64,000 nt of DNA from Halichondria panicea. Lineage: Eukaryota; Porifera; Demospongiae; Suberitida; Halichondriidae. The stretch spans positions 4,775,378 to 4,839,377 of the forward strand of contig NC_087381.1 of NCBI RefSeq assembly GCF_963675165.1. The letters run 5' to 3'. Under the pieces are notes generated by a model. The model was not told where the DNA came from. It saw only the letters and a list, made by a program, of their open reading frames with translations, and did not search any database. Numbering within the stretch: the first letter of the stretch is position 1; the number at the start of each line of letters is the position of its first letter. Positions 14,137 through 25,796 of this stretch are shown piece by piece. A program made the position numbers and the translations under genes.

Positions 14137-14632
14137 GTAATTTCCATCTTATTTTCATGGTTGTGAATGACCTGTTGGTTTTATTTTATTGCAACTATAA
14201 ATTTGGGGCTAATACTCTGAATTGTACATAAGTACCGATAGCAGGTAAATTTGAATTCACTGTTATTGGCGGTTTTTAATTTGACTCATGCTGAATCATT
14301 GATCTCATGCGATATAATGGGACTGAGTATCAAGCTAAACATTGGCATTTGGTGACCCGCCAAATTTACTCACTATATATATGCATGGCATTGTGTATAA
14401 AATTTCAGGAGCGTATATCTAATAGACAGATTGTGGAAAATCCATTTAGGTAAAAATGGGGGTGATCGTAAAAGTATGTGTAACATCAATTACCTCCGGA
14501 ACTAAAGTCTTTCTGGACAAATTTTTCTTATCAAACGTTAATTATTTAGTAGGAGAAAGTGTGACCCTTTTCTGGATCTCAGACAAGACACTAGATAGGT
14601 TGACATTAATTTTGTGTGAATATCTTTAACTG
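14137..14632. other. Intron, nearly identical to 20329-20815
   Basis: This is non-coding sequence downstream of the last array-1 ankyrin exon. It matches the sequence after the last array-2 ankyrin exon, which shows that it belongs to the tandemly duplicated block. The match stops where the second inverted-repeat element begins. Confidence 0.75.
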
Positions 14633-16099
14633 GTAAGTACGTAGCAAAAGTTTTTCACCGAATGTTGCTACTCTACTTAGTAGTTAGCTCTGCACTAGAA
14701 CGCTATATAATAATAGCTATTGGTAGTGAGAAGAGAGCTGCAAGGCTCTGGTGACTTGCAGCCATTAATTTTAGACTGAAATTTTTAGCATCGATCGTTT
14801 TATAAAACCAAATAAAATTGATAAAATTAATAGAGAGCAAAATGATTCATTATCCTTTATTATCCTCGAGGTAGAACCGCAAACCGGGAACCAAGCTTAT
14901 CTAAGTAGCAATTTTATTCTGTATACGTAGCCTGCTAGCTATTTCTTTTGTGGGCAAGCTGACTTACACGAAATTTTTCCCCACGAAAATGTAGGCGTGC
15001 ATGGCTTACCGTAACACATGCAATGTAGTGCAAGTAATGAAGTTAAAAACGAAATTTTTACTCACGAAAATCACCGTTTTCCAGTTGAACGAATTTTTTA
15101 CCTCATGAAAATTATCCGCTATATACGGTACATTGTTACAGTACATGTTTATGCGTGCGTGTTCTCTCCATTATAATAGAGTCAGCAATCATTGTTCAGG
15201 CCAATCAATTATCGGGCAAAATATCTCCTGATAATAATTATATCCGCCTCTATAAACATGTGTAATAATCCATTACTGTAGAAACCCCCACAGCTAAAAT
15301 ATTTTGTTTTTAGGAATTTTACTGGAATTACAGGATTTATGCATGCGCACACTACCGTATTACTAGAATGTTTTACGAGAATCAAACATTTGCGAATTTT
15401 GCGAGGGTTGATCAATTCGCAACAACAAAATCCACAAAACCTAAATTATTACTAGTAAATACACACGATCCTTGCCAGAACGCAATAGTTAGATCGCAAA
15501 GGGTAAAATTTTTTGCTGATTTGGCTCATTCGCAAAGGTTTTTCACCCGCAAAATATTCTAATAATACGGTAAATACTCACCGATTATTGATTGCTATAT
15601 ATATACACATCCCCAAACTTGTTCTAATATCTCGAAAAGTAAGTAGCCAATTGAAAATTTTTGGAGTGCCACATGTATCAAGTTGCAGCTGTCTCCTGTA
15701 TAGCTATACAGTTATATTAGACTGTCGATTATTGACTGTTTTGATTGAAGTTATATTGTTTCGGTTTGAGCGTTTATGCAGCTCTGGTTTGCACTGGATT
15801 ATTTTCCAGAAAGTTATTGTTTAACTCTTGGCCTTTGTCTGTGGGAGGACCACTTTATTCATGGTAGAGGAGTAAATGCGCAATTATAGCTAGCCAATCA
15901 CATAGGATATATAACATATAGGACAACTAGTTTCAACTACTTGTGGTGGCTGCATGTGGAATGCACCAGACGCATGAAAATATTTTCTGCCTACCACTGA
16001 ATCTGTTAACAGTGTTATACTATAAAAGGGACCGTTCAGGTTACTGGGTGAAGGGTGGGCTTTAGGTAACTTCAGCCATACTATGCCAGTATCTAGATA

Positions 16100-16679
16100 C
16101 AGCGGTTTTCAGAGTTCTTGCATCTCCAATGTCTAGAGCGGAAGTCACTTGTCACGTGATATTCCCAAACATTTAAGGTTGGACAACATCACGGGAGCAC
16201 AAATATTGCTGAGTCAGGCAAGTTTTTGTACATTGAGTTTTCAATATAAATTTTATAGACAAAATTACTCGTTACTAGTTAATCAGAGAAGTCTGAAATA
16301 GGAGTGTATAGCTTTCCAGTATTATAAGGAACTATTATAAGGAACTGGTTGAAGTGGCTTGCCCCGGCCTGACTACTCATTTTGTGTTGCTGCAAGCTGA
16401 TGAGTCATACAGACAGTAGAATCTCTCTTAGCTCCAGACATCCAGTCTCGTGTTGCTAATAGTAGCTCACAAAACTATTTGAGCTGCTTACAATCTCAAA
16501 GATATAGCTTCAGCGGGATGCAAAAGGCTTGCAAAGGCTATTTCCAAAGGTTGATTTTCTCCTAAATCATGTATTGGAAAAAAATCGGTTTGGAATGAGG
16601 TAGAAATTCAATCTTGTTACGTAATGGTTCACGTGACCCGCTCTAGACATTGCAAATGCAAGAACTCTGAAAACCGCTG
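16100..16679. mobile_element. MITE with TA target duplication (Tc1/mariner-like)
   Basis: The element starts CAGCGGTTTTCAGAGTTCTT and ends with the exact inverse. It is 580 bp long with inverted ends of roughly 40 bp, and is flanked by TA on both sides. The uninterrupted site is present in copy 1 near 5325 (CTAGATAGTGGCAC), which defines the boundaries. No transposase is present. The TA duplication suggests mobilisation by a Tc1/mariner-type enzyme, which is inference. Confidence 0.88.
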
Positions 16680-17505
16680 TAGTGGCACAGTTCAAGGCTT
16701 GACCTGTGCCATATCGCAGATATTGGCACAGTGTTCCCTTTGATTTGCCCACTCAAAATGCAGCAAAATTAAATGTTTATCATATAATTATAATGTATGC
16801 AGCTTTATGTTATGTTACAGTAGCTTTGACACCACCTCCACCGAGGCATCAGCACCCGCGGTGCTTTCATTATTTTTAGGGTGACATTATTTAAGAGACT
16901 TGGCCCATCCAAATTTTCGCTGGTTACTTAGTAGTCCCATAGCCATCTATTGGTGTGTGCAGTTAGTTAGAATCAATCTCGTTTTGTTCGTGCATTATAT
17001 GCACTTTATAGCTGACGATTATTGACTGTCTTAGATGACGAAATTCGGCAGTTTACTTTATATCTATATATTACAGTAAACGTACAGAAAATGGTGGGCA
17101 TATAAATTATTTGCGAGGGTATGGTATAATTAGTAATGTTGTGTATAGTCAATATCTTAGAACTCTGATAGATATAAAACGTGCACAGATATTTATACAA
17201 AAACGGAAATGTTCCCAGAATAAGAAGTCACTAGAAAGCACCGTGGGTGCTGATGCCTCGGTGGAGGTGTCAAAGCTACATGCACATATACAGCTACTAA
17301 TAGCTAGATTTTATGCACACATTGATTATAATTATCATGATGAACATTTAAAATTTTGCTGCATGCAGAATCCAGAATCACAGGGAAACTCAAAGAGTGG
17401 GCAATGATCGACGATGATTGTTGTTAAAAACGATCGATGCCAAAAGTTCAAGTCTGGCTGCAAGTCAGCAGAGCCTTGCAGCTCTCTTCTCACTCTTGCA
17501 GCTAC

Positions 17506-18167
17506 CAGTGACGTAGCCAGAGGGGGGCAGAGGGTGCTCCAGCACCCCCCTCTGGCCTCAGACTCTGCTCCACAAGTTCCTTAGCTAAGCTATACATGTA
17601 GCTAGCTAGCTAGCTGATATGAGCTCTTATGTTGCGATCAACTCAAAACTCCACCTCCAACTAGCTAGCTCCACCTCCAAATTTCATTCCAGCCAGTGCA
17701 CATGCGCAAAGCCACGTGGGCTGAGCAGACCAAGGTCCCCCACAGAGTTGCAGACTATTCAGCAGCTATCACCATCATCATCATGTCACTCTTTCAGTTG
17801 AGCCCAGTTCACAGAGCAGCACTGCAAAACTGCAAGTGGCTTGCCACCCTGTCCTGCTAATTCACAAGCAGAACCTGGTTAGCAGCTGCATGATTTAATT
17901 GTCACAACTCAAAACAATGCATTTTATAGGACATAATTCAGATGAAGATGTGGCTTAACCACCAGTACCCTCAAAGCAGCAGTACCCTCATTTCTTTAGC
18001 CAGATTGCGTTAGAATCAATCTCAGAGCATATAACAACAAAAATTTTCTGGGGGAGTGCCCCCAGACCCCCCCGTTGGGGCGTATTTTGCACCGCCGGAG
18101 CGCACTGGTAATTCAGACAATCCATTCATCCAGCACCCCCCTCTCTCAAATCCTGGCTACGCCCCTG
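17506..18167. mobile_element. hAT-like MITE, CAGNGGCGTAGCCAG ends
   Basis: The left end CAGTGACGTAGCCAGAGGGG and the right end GGCTACGCCCCTG are inverted. The element is 662 bp and absent from copy 1 of the block, where the site reads GCAGCTACCATGC near 6151. The direct repeat visible is GCTAC (5 bp), shorter than the usual 8 bp of hAT elements. Fragments of related G-rich ends occur near 35990, 40185, 42700 and 57410. Confidence 0.82.
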
Positions 18168-18510
18168 GCTACCATGCAATAGCTAGCGTTCTAGTGCAGA
18201 GCTAACTACTAAGTAGAGTAGCAACACTTGGTGAACAAGTTTGGCTATGGACTCTTCTGAAAAGGCTAAGCAAAACTATAGGCATAACTCGAGAACGAAG
18301 CTTTATTTTGTAAATTCACAAATATACCAAGCCAAGAAAACATGACTAGCATCTCTTACTTGCACTTCATTGATCCTTGAGCAGCTGAAACAGTCTACAC
18401 ACACACACACACACACACACATGACCGTATACCTCACTTGCGCATGCGCACCGAGGCATAACTATAGTATAATACAAGGCTAAGTATGTACTACTAACAT
18501 ATAGAAGGTT

Positions 18511-19498
18511 GATTGCCTCACATGAGATCAACTCCCATGAGATCAACTTTGCATGAGGTCAACTCTCTATAGAATCAACTTTTCGAATGATCAAATTCAT
18601 AGGATCAACTCAATTACAAGAATCAAATATAAAAGAATTTATTTACAAAAGTGAAAAAGAAAAAAAAGAGATGCTCTTAATGGCTGATAAATATACGCCA
18701 TGCCTCCTGTGTTAAATTGGTCAAACAGTGTCTTTTCCTTCTCTTTAATTCTGCGTCTCTGTAGCCGAGAAGTTTCAAAAATGTAACTCTGAATCTTCGC
18801 TTTGGTCACTGCCTCCTCTCTCTGCATGTCCATTTAAATTAAAGATGTTTGGGTGAGGGTTGCTAATGACTTTTTTCATCCCTATAGAATGCCATCCCTC
18901 AACATGGTTGTTGCATGGTTCTAGGTTGATGCTGATTGAAGTAGTTCCAGTGGAAAGTCCTATAGTTCATCAACTCTTGGGATGTTCGGAGCATCCAGTT
19001 GGATGGCAAGCTCATGCTCGTTCTTTACAACTACACTCAAACCCTCAGAAGTGGCTCTTGCTGGGCAACCACCTTATGTTTTTGCACCTCCAGAATTGAT
19101 AATTTCCGTCTCTTACTTTTGTATAGATATATACCCCTCCAATTGAAGGTTCTTTCCTCCTCGGTTTGTCTTGATGAATTGAGCCATCATCATGATGTTG
19201 CAAATTAGTGCATAAATTTAGTGGCTACTCAATATACCTGTCAACCTTTGGCACAAACTGGCACATGTACTATATAGTAAAGAAAGGTCAATTAACACAG
19301 CTTTAAAAATAGTGAATTTCTGGATTTTAAGATTGGAGTTGATTTGAGTTGATTTCAGGAGTCGAGTTGACTCCATGAAAAGTTGATTCTATAGAGTTGA
19401 TCTACTGAAAGTTGACCGCATGCAAAGTTGATCTGGTATATGTTGGATCTCGTGCATGGGAGTTGATCTCGTGAAAGTCGATCTTGTGTGCACACACC
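18511..19498 (-). mobile_element. MULE-like non-autonomous element, copy 2 (uninterrupted)
   Basis: This is the same element as 6652-13463 without the BEL insertion, 988 bp long. It is flanked by AGAAGGTT at 18503-18510 and 19499-19506. Subterminal clusters of GTTGATCT / AGATCAAC lie at both ends in inverse orientation. The minus strand keeps the same short charged fragment (18833-18669) and the FLYWCH-like remnant (19200-18940). Confidence 0.6.
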
Positions 19499-19631
19499 AG
19501 AAGGTTCTATTATATCTTAATATATCCTGTTTACGTTCTAGTGATTTCCTAAATCACATTACCACATTACCACACAATGCATGAGCACTGTTAAATTTTT
19601 TCTAGTGTCTACAATGTGCTTGTATCCACAG

Positions 19632-19730
19632 TTGCAGTGAATGAGGCTGGAGACACCCTTTTTTCCAGTGCGTGTTCCCGTGGTGACCTGGAGATGATCA
19701 AGGCTATCAACAAGCATGTTGATCTAAAGA
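19632..19730 (+). CDS. Ankyrin-like exon, array 2, module a
   Basis: This phase 1-1 exon of 99 bp encodes AVNEAGDTLFSSACSRGD then LEMIKAINKHVDL. It is a duplicate of 13597-13695 with three or so residue changes, all of which keep the ankyrin-like core. Confidence 0.78.
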
Positions 19731-19778
19731 GTAGGTGTTTATCAGTACTGTTACGTTGTTGATGATGGTCTTCCACAG

Positions 19779-19883
19779 AGCCAGTCAACAAGGCTGGTGA
19801 CACTCCATTCTCTCTGGCCTGTGCTAATGGCCACTTGGAGACAGTCAAGTACTTTGTGAATGAGCATCATTATGATCCTAGAA
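19779..19883 (+). CDS. Ankyrin exon, array 2, module b1
   Basis: This 105-bp, phase 1-1 exon encodes PVNKAGDTPFSLACANGH then LETVKYFVNEHHYDPR. Together with its downstream intron it has been copied in tandem to give the next exon. Confidence 0.86.
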
Positions 19884-19935
19884 GTAAGTTATCATTGTAC
19901 GTATACGTTACGTTGTTGATGGTGGTCTTCCACAG

Positions 19936-20040
19936 AGCCAGTCAACAAGGCTGGTGACACTCCACTCTCTCTGGCCTGTGCTAATGGCCACTTAGAGACA
20001 GTCAAGTACTTTGTGAATGAGCATCATTATGATCCTAGAA
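19936..20040 (+). CDS. Ankyrin exon, array 2, module b2 (extra copy)
   Basis: This 105-bp, phase 1-1 exon is almost identical to 19779-19883 and encodes the same repeat with Leu for Phe in TPLSLA. The repeat unit is the exon plus its 52-bp intron. Array 1 has only one module b, so this copy arose after the block duplication or was lost from array 1. Confidence 0.86.
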
Positions 20041-20223
20041 GTAAGTTATCATTGTACGTATACGTACGTACATGTGCATATTACACATCCTTGTATATAG
20101 CATTCTATATATACATGCATAATAATTGTATGTTGTGGCATCACAATAAAAAGAATAATCTACATAATTATTATTATAGAGTTCAAACTATATGAACTAA
20201 TGCATGCATGTGTGCATGTACAG

Positions 20224-20328
20224 GTACAGTCAACAAGTCTGGTGACACTCCACTCTCTCTTGCCTACAAAGGTGGACACTGGGAAGTGGTCAAGTATCTC
20301 GCCATCACTCATCACTGTGATGCAACAA
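20224..20328 (+). CDS. Ankyrin exon, array 2, module c
   Basis: This phase 1-1 exon encodes TVNKSGDTPLSLAYKGGH then WEVVKYLAITHHCDAT. It splices in phase to the large ROC-COR exon at 21267, whose first bases complete a Ser codon. Confidence 0.86.
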
Positions 20329-21266
20329 GTAATTTCCATCTTATTTTCACGGTTGTGAATGACCTGTTGGTTTTATTTTATTGCAACTATAAATTTGGGG
20401 CTAATACTCTGAATTGTACATAAATACCGATAGCAGGTAAATTTGAATTCACTGTTATTGGCGGTTTTTAATTTGACTCATGCTGAATCATTGATCTCAT
20501 GCGATATAATGGGACTGAGTATCAAGCTAAACATTGGCATTTGGTGACCCGCCAAATTTACTCACTATAATTATATATGCATGGTATTGTGTATAAAATT
20601 TCAGGAGGGTATATCAGATTGTGGAAAATCCATTTAGGTAAAAATGGGGGTGATCGTAAAAGTATGTGTAACATCAATTACCTCCGGTCTTTCTGGACAA
20701 ATTTTTCTTATCAAACGTTAATTATATAGTTAAAGAGAAAGTGTGACCCTTTTCTGGATCTCAGACAAGACACTAGATAGGTTGACATTAATTTTGTGTG
20801 AATATCCTTAACTGGTAATTCCGTGGTAAAATTATAATCCAAATTTTAGTTTGTTTTCCAGTGTGTGCATGTGTGTACAATTGACTCCTTCATACTTACA
20901 AGAATTGCTTTGGTGAAGTACTGCTGGAGAGCTCATGCCAACTCAACCTGCATGCTTTCACCATCAACCACCAACCCATATCTTGTTCAGTTCCATAATT
21001 ATACTCTTTTACAATTGTATATTTATTAACATATGCATGTAACATGAGAATTATTATTTCGTTGGATGCTTGCATGTATATAATTATGAATAAACGTCGT
21101 GTTGAGTTGCAGCCAATACCTACAGAGTTATGCTGGGACATGCATGATTGAGTAGCATAATTATGCAAATTACCAAGTTGAGTTAGGCTGCATGTATAAC
21201 TATACTAGTGTCTTATGGAGTTCACCAACATTTTAATTACCATAATTCACATCTGCATGTATTCAG
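20329..21266. other. Intron before the ROC-COR exon
   Basis: The first part (to about 20815) is the duplicate of 14137-14632. The rest is unique AT-rich sequence. The ORF at 20896-21168 on the minus strand has no domain and is judged spurious. The acceptor is TGTATTCAG at 21258-21266. Confidence 0.7.
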
Positions 21267-23542
21267 GTGTCCTCTTGCTAGCAGTAAAGCATGAGCAAGA
21301 TTCAACAGTGGAGTTTCTTCTGGCAGAATGCCACAGCGATCCGAATGTGATCGACGAAGAAGGCAAGACACCTCTCGATTTGGCCAACGACCCTAGGATC
21401 ATAAAGCTCCTCCTGAAACATGGAGCCAAAGCTGCCAATGTCTACAAGGAACACAGCAAGCTCATTGGAAAGCTCTCCTCTGAGCAACCCCCACACCTTC
21501 CTCTGTCTGTGTTCATCATTGGTGATGGTGGCGTGGGGAAGAGCACTCTGTTGAAGTCGATTCTGAGCCCAAAAGGGTTTTGGTCTCTATTCCAGAAGGC
21601 AAGACCAGTAGATGACGTCGATGCGAGAACAGTGGGGATCATACCGTACGAAATATACACCAAAGATTTTGGGAGAATCATCTACTTTGATTTTGCTGGC
21701 CAGAAAGAGTTTTACACGAGCCACTGTGCCATTCTGGAGAATGCTGTTCAAACCTCACCACCCATCATTATCCTCTGTGCTAAGCTTGTAGAGAATGAGC
21801 AGGCGATTATTGATTCCATGAATCGTTGGTTGACCCTCGTCCAAAACCAGTGCGCCAATCTGAAAGGCAAAGCACATGTGATAGTAGTTGGTAGCCATGC
21901 CGACCAGGTGAAAGAAAAGGGAGAAGATCCACAAGCCAAAGAGAGCATCTTTGCCCCCGTAATCAAGCAATTCCAAAAGTTTGAGTTCAAAGAGTTTATT
22001 TCAATGGATTGTCGCTTTGCTGATTCGAATGATATGACAAAAACAAGAAAACAGATTCAGAAAAGCTCCGCTATTCTCCGCTCTCCAGAAACCATCAGCC
22101 TGAATGCTCACACTTTTTATATCTACCTTGCCGAAAGCTTCAAAGATGATCTTGCTTTGTCGTTGGGAAATGTCTACGCAAGAATTAAGAGCGATCTTCA
22201 CAGGCCTCTGTCAAAACGCAGGCAAAATATTCTCTCCTTTATTCCCAGTACCATCCCTCACCTTGTACAGATCTGTGACCAGCTGCATAAAAGTGGTCTC
22301 CTATTGTTTCTCCGCAATGACAGCTCTCCAGAGAAGTCTTTCTTAGTGATTGACCAAGCAACACTTCTGTCCACAGTCACTGGGACCGTGTTTGCTCCTG
22401 AAAGTTTTCGCCAGCACTGCAAGCTAGCTTCAAGCACTGGAGTGGTATCTTTGTCAAAATTCAAGAAAGCATTCGATGGCTTCGACATAGAGATGCTGAT
22501 TGCCTACATGTCACATTTAGAGCTGTGTTTTGAAATTATAGACGAGCAAGTCTTGGATTTCATTTCGAAGGAGATTGCTTCTTCCACTTACAGAGATGCT
22601 TTTGTTCCTGAGTCTGACACTCGATACCTCTTCTTTCCAGGGCTTATTCGAATTGAAACTCCAGAGCAAGCATGGGAAGAATCTCAAAGCATCAGGTACC
22701 ACTTTGGTTGGATACTCGAAACATCTCAAAATTCCGAATTTTTAGATCCTCGCTGCCTTCAGGTTCTTATTCTGAGGATAGTGTTCACATTCCGACTTGC
22801 CCCTGCCGGCAGAGTACAGCATGATATCCCTTCCCTGCAAAGATTCTGCTCTGTGTGGAAGAGTGGGATCTGCTGGTGCAACGATGATGGGATCACCGCA
22901 CACCTTGAGCTTGCTGAAAATGGCCGATCTCTTGTTCTCAAAATGCACACCGACACAGTTCGACCTGAAGGTCTGATTCATCGCTCCAGAATTGTGAGCA
23001 CAATCCGTGAGACTGTTGAAAGTTTTGGCCGTAATGTGAGTGTGATTGAATCAGTGATTGATCTAAATCAAGTTGTCAAGCATCCTCTGAAAAATCCCTC
23101 TGACCTTACACTGGTCAACATCAATGATATTGCAGCAGCTGTTTCCTCCAATAAAACAATGATAAAATCAATGCGACAGATTGCCCTCACCTTCAAGCAC
23201 CTCTTACAGTTTGAGCCGTACGCTGGGCTGGATCAAACCACCATACAGTGTATCCACAGTGATAGGAATGCCAAGAAAGATGAGAAAATATCCAAAGCTT
23301 TCATATCCCATTGTTCCAACCAAATTACCGACCCCGAAAGTAAAGATCTTGATCAAGTAATTCGAAACAGTCGCATGTACAGAAGAATTCTTAGCCATTC
23401 TAATGTCAAACTTCAGTCGGTCAGTCCCAGACAGGAGATGGTCCAGGCCCTTGAGACGTGGAGGAGTGAGACTGAGGGAACTTACAGCTGTCTGAGGGAG
23501 ACTCTTAACAAGTACAGCGTCTTCACTGGGAGAAACCCTCTA
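21267..23542 (+). CDS. ROC-COR (ROCO) GTPase exon of the ankyrin-Death protein
   Basis: This single 2276-bp exon begins with the end of the ankyrin region (LLLAVKHEQDSTVEFLLAE, DEEGKTPLDLA, IIKLLLKHGA). The ROC GTPase follows, with P-loop GDGGVGKST at 21521-21547, DFAGQ at about 21689 and GSHAD as the G4 equivalent at about 21890. A COR dimerisation domain follows (from about 22120, LAESFKDDLALSLG, through LFFPGLIRIE at 22630 and GWILE at 22708). The donor GTGAGT gives a phase-0 join to 23604. ROCO GTPases act as dimers through COR. In DAPK proteins the same ANK-ROC-COR-Death order follows a kinase, which I do not see here. The exon is intact with no stops, so the gene looks functional. Confidence 0.93.
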
Positions 23543-23603
23543 GTGAGTTCAATTTAACATACCTCCTATTATGATTTTACTACTGCTATTCATGTACATA
23601 CAG

Positions 23604-23672
23604 GACCTAGCTGGTGTGGCTCATGATGATATTGATCCCTCTGTGTTTAGTAACAGTGGTGATGAGCAAATG
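23604..23672 (+). CDS. Linker exon between COR and Death domain
   Basis: This 69-bp, phase 0-0 exon encodes DLAGVAHDDIDPSVFSNS then GDEQM. The acceptor is ACATACAG and the donor GTGCGT. The same exon, on the minus strand and one base short, is in the broken third copy at 41597-41664. Confidence 0.82.
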
Positions 23673-23833
23673 GTGCGTTGTCTGTATAATATACAATCCT
23701 TTTGGCTCCACTTTCACGAGTGCTTCTTATTTTATATACGTAAAGTTTTCCCCAGACCATGCTTGTTGTTTTGAAACTATAGTATTATTTTCTCAACATG
23801 TAGAGTATGCTACATGTATGTGTATATATATAG

Positions 23834-24172
23834 GATCCAGGGACTACCAGCCTCCATGAGTTGATGGTCAAGCATGGAGTCACTGACAAGCAATTGGATA
23901 GAGAAATCAATGACAAAGACACTGCCCTCATATCTACACACTTCGATGATTTTGAAAACTACATTCACCGACTTAAGTTGACTGGAAATGAACAAGCTGA
24001 CGTAAAGAAAATCTCTCAAGTTAGTGGCAATCAAGTGACAGTGATCAACTGTTTGTCAATCTGGAGGGGTCACGAACCCAGCGAAGCAACCTTCAGAGCA
24101 CTGATTAGGATCTTATTGGATCTGAGGAAGGAAGAGATTGCTACCAAGATCTGTCAGTACTTGAAAGAACAG
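23834..24172 (+). CDS. Death-domain exon of the ankyrin-ROC-COR protein
   Basis: This 339-bp, phase 0-0 exon starts DPGTTSLHELMVKHGVT and carries a Death domain over its second half. Signature parts include LKLTGNEQADVKKIS, CLSIWRGHEPSEATFRAL with the conserved Trp, and a final helix EIATKICQYLKEQ. Death domains join by homotypic contacts in apoptosis and innate signalling, so this protein probably couples GTP-dependent switching to a Death-domain partner. The donor is GTATAT. Either of two 3' exons closes the frame. Confidence 0.87.
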
Positions 24173-24343
24173 GTATATTATTATGCAGTGATTAATTGTA
24201 TTCCATCCAACATATTCAGCTATAGTGTTGACATGCAAGCGGCTTGTTGTATACAGTGTGCTAGCTCATTAATTTCCAGCCCATAAATAATTTTATACCA
24301 GGAATTCATGTGCTTGAGTCACTAATACACTCTTTTCATGCAG

Positions 24344-24352
24344 ACCCAGTGA
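24344..24352 (+). CDS. Possible alternative terminal exon (Thr-Gln-stop)
   Basis: The acceptor TTTTCATGCAG is followed in phase 0 by ACC CAG TGA. If used, the protein ends two residues after the Death domain. It competes with 24642-24677. The acceptor is good, but the exon is too short to judge. Confidence 0.4.
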   Translation, partial: TQ

Positions 24353-24641
24353 TCTATGAGTACTGAGAGTGACTGACTGTAAAGCTAGAGCTATGTATAG
24401 GACTCTTGTACACAATAGACATGTCATGCACTGTTAATTGTTTGTGTGTTTGCTTTTTATGTATCCAATTGCCAGCACTCTCTACATCTGTTTCATCTGT
24501 TTAACTCTTGTTGTGTTATTGATCTTTACCTAAACAAACTCGATTATCAGTAGGTTTTACATAGGATTGGCAGTGGGTTTGCCCGTGTTTAGCAATATTT
24601 CAATTATTTTGACTCATGTTCAAACTGTTCTATCTCTGCAG

Positions 24642-24677
24642 GGGAAGGCCACATCAAGGAACTGGCTAGACAGATAG
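24642..24677 (+). CDS. Possible terminal exon (GKATSRNWLDR-stop)
   Basis: The acceptor TATCTCTGCAG is followed in phase 0 by an 11-residue basic tail and TAG. It is compatible with the 24172 donor. Either this or the shorter exon at 24344 ends the gene, and both could be used by alternative splicing. Confidence 0.5.
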   Translation, partial: GKATSRNWLDR

Positions 24678-24944
24678 TTTATTTAGCCTTTTATCTCTTT
24701 GTATCTCTCATTTTATTATCCATGAACGTTTTAATGAATGAATATTGTCATTTTGCACTATTTCGACATTTCACTGCTCTTTGTCTGACTGAGTAAGTGA
24801 GTAAGTAAGTGAGTAAGTAAGTTTCTTGCCCAGCATTTGCTCCAAGTACAGCCATCTCCAGGACATTCTGCACAGGGTTCCAAACGACTACAACCTGGAT
24901 TACAAAGCGCTTCTTCAGATTTGCGATTGCTTCCATCATACATA
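24678..24944. other. 3' flank with a GTAA/GTGA simple repeat
   Basis: The probable 3' untranslated region runs through TTTTATTATCC. It is followed by a short run of GAGTAAGT-type units (about 24788-24822). The minus frames crossing this point read as Leu-Thr-Tyr repeats and are artefacts. Confidence 0.5.
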
Positions 24945-25795
24945 ATAAGAAGGAGAGGGATGGGAAACGGAGCACGTGCGCACAATCACTTCTGTGTAAT
25001 GCCAAAAGGTTGATCCGCGTTGCGGCTCTAGACACCCCGCCAACCCAGCGGGAAATGTTATTACTATCATTCACAGCTCCCCACTGGGACTCTTAGTACT
25101 GTGCTGAGCATCCACACCTACTGTGCATCATATAGAAGCGTTGTGTATCTCACCAAGAGCTTGAAAACTTTCAAAGGCAGTTTTTTGAGTGTTGTATTAC
25201 CGTTTCAGCTCTATCTAGTGGCTTTGTGTACCTTCTACAAGGAGAGGCTGTGACTACAGCCCAAAATATTAATGATTCCCTCTTTCTTAAGTAGCTGGGC
25301 ATTGTATGCAAGTAAAATCAAAGCCACTTGGCTATAGGTTGGTAAGTAATGTTCATTTTTGTCTTAGTAAGCTGGTTTTTAAAAAGCAGACTTTTGTGTA
25401 CCCATTTAGAAAGTTACATCAATGATTGAATGTAGGTAAATGTCTCATTGATATCGTTGGTTTATCGTATCGGCACAGTAATTTACGACAGAACTTTGCT
25501 ACATTTCCATAATTCTCTATCATGTCTGTGACTGTACTGGAATACTCAACGGTACAGACAGTGCTCCTCTCAAGAATTTACCTGTCCAAGTTGCTTTTTA
25601 CTGCTTGGAGGGTCTCGCTAACTATTGCTGCTACCTTGTTGTGACTGTTCCACTAGCCATTGCTAATACATGGAGCTCAGTAGCTAGATTATAGCCTAGT
25701 ACTAGCTAAAAGCATGAAATAAAAAAGAAAACATTGACCGAAACGCAGATTGTCAATGCTATTTACGTAGCGTTTCCCATCCCTCTCCTTCTTAT
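24945..25795. mobile_element. Non-autonomous TIR element, GGGATNGGAAAC family, member 1
   Basis: The left end ATAAGAAGGAGAGGGATGGG and the right end (inverse, CCCATCCCTCTCCTTCTTAT) match. The shared GGGATNGG core groups it with 52835-53672, 61449-62665 and the solo end near 38800. No protein domain is visible inside, and the target duplication is unclear. Confidence 0.6.
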
Positions 25796-25796
25796 A

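Larger units (their letters stand above)
14633..18458. mobile_element. Composite inverted-repeat element, copy 2, left end truncated
   Basis: The element is a close copy of 3731-6602. The left copy starts inside the arm (GTACGTAGCAAAAGTTTTTC), so the TGCCTCGG end and microsatellite are missing on that side. The right end is intact and finishes CCGAGGCA. Two insertions absent from copy 1 are present (16100-16679 and 17506-18167). The flanking sequence to the right is also shared with copy 1, so the copies arose by segmental duplication rather than by separate transposition. Confidence 0.65.
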
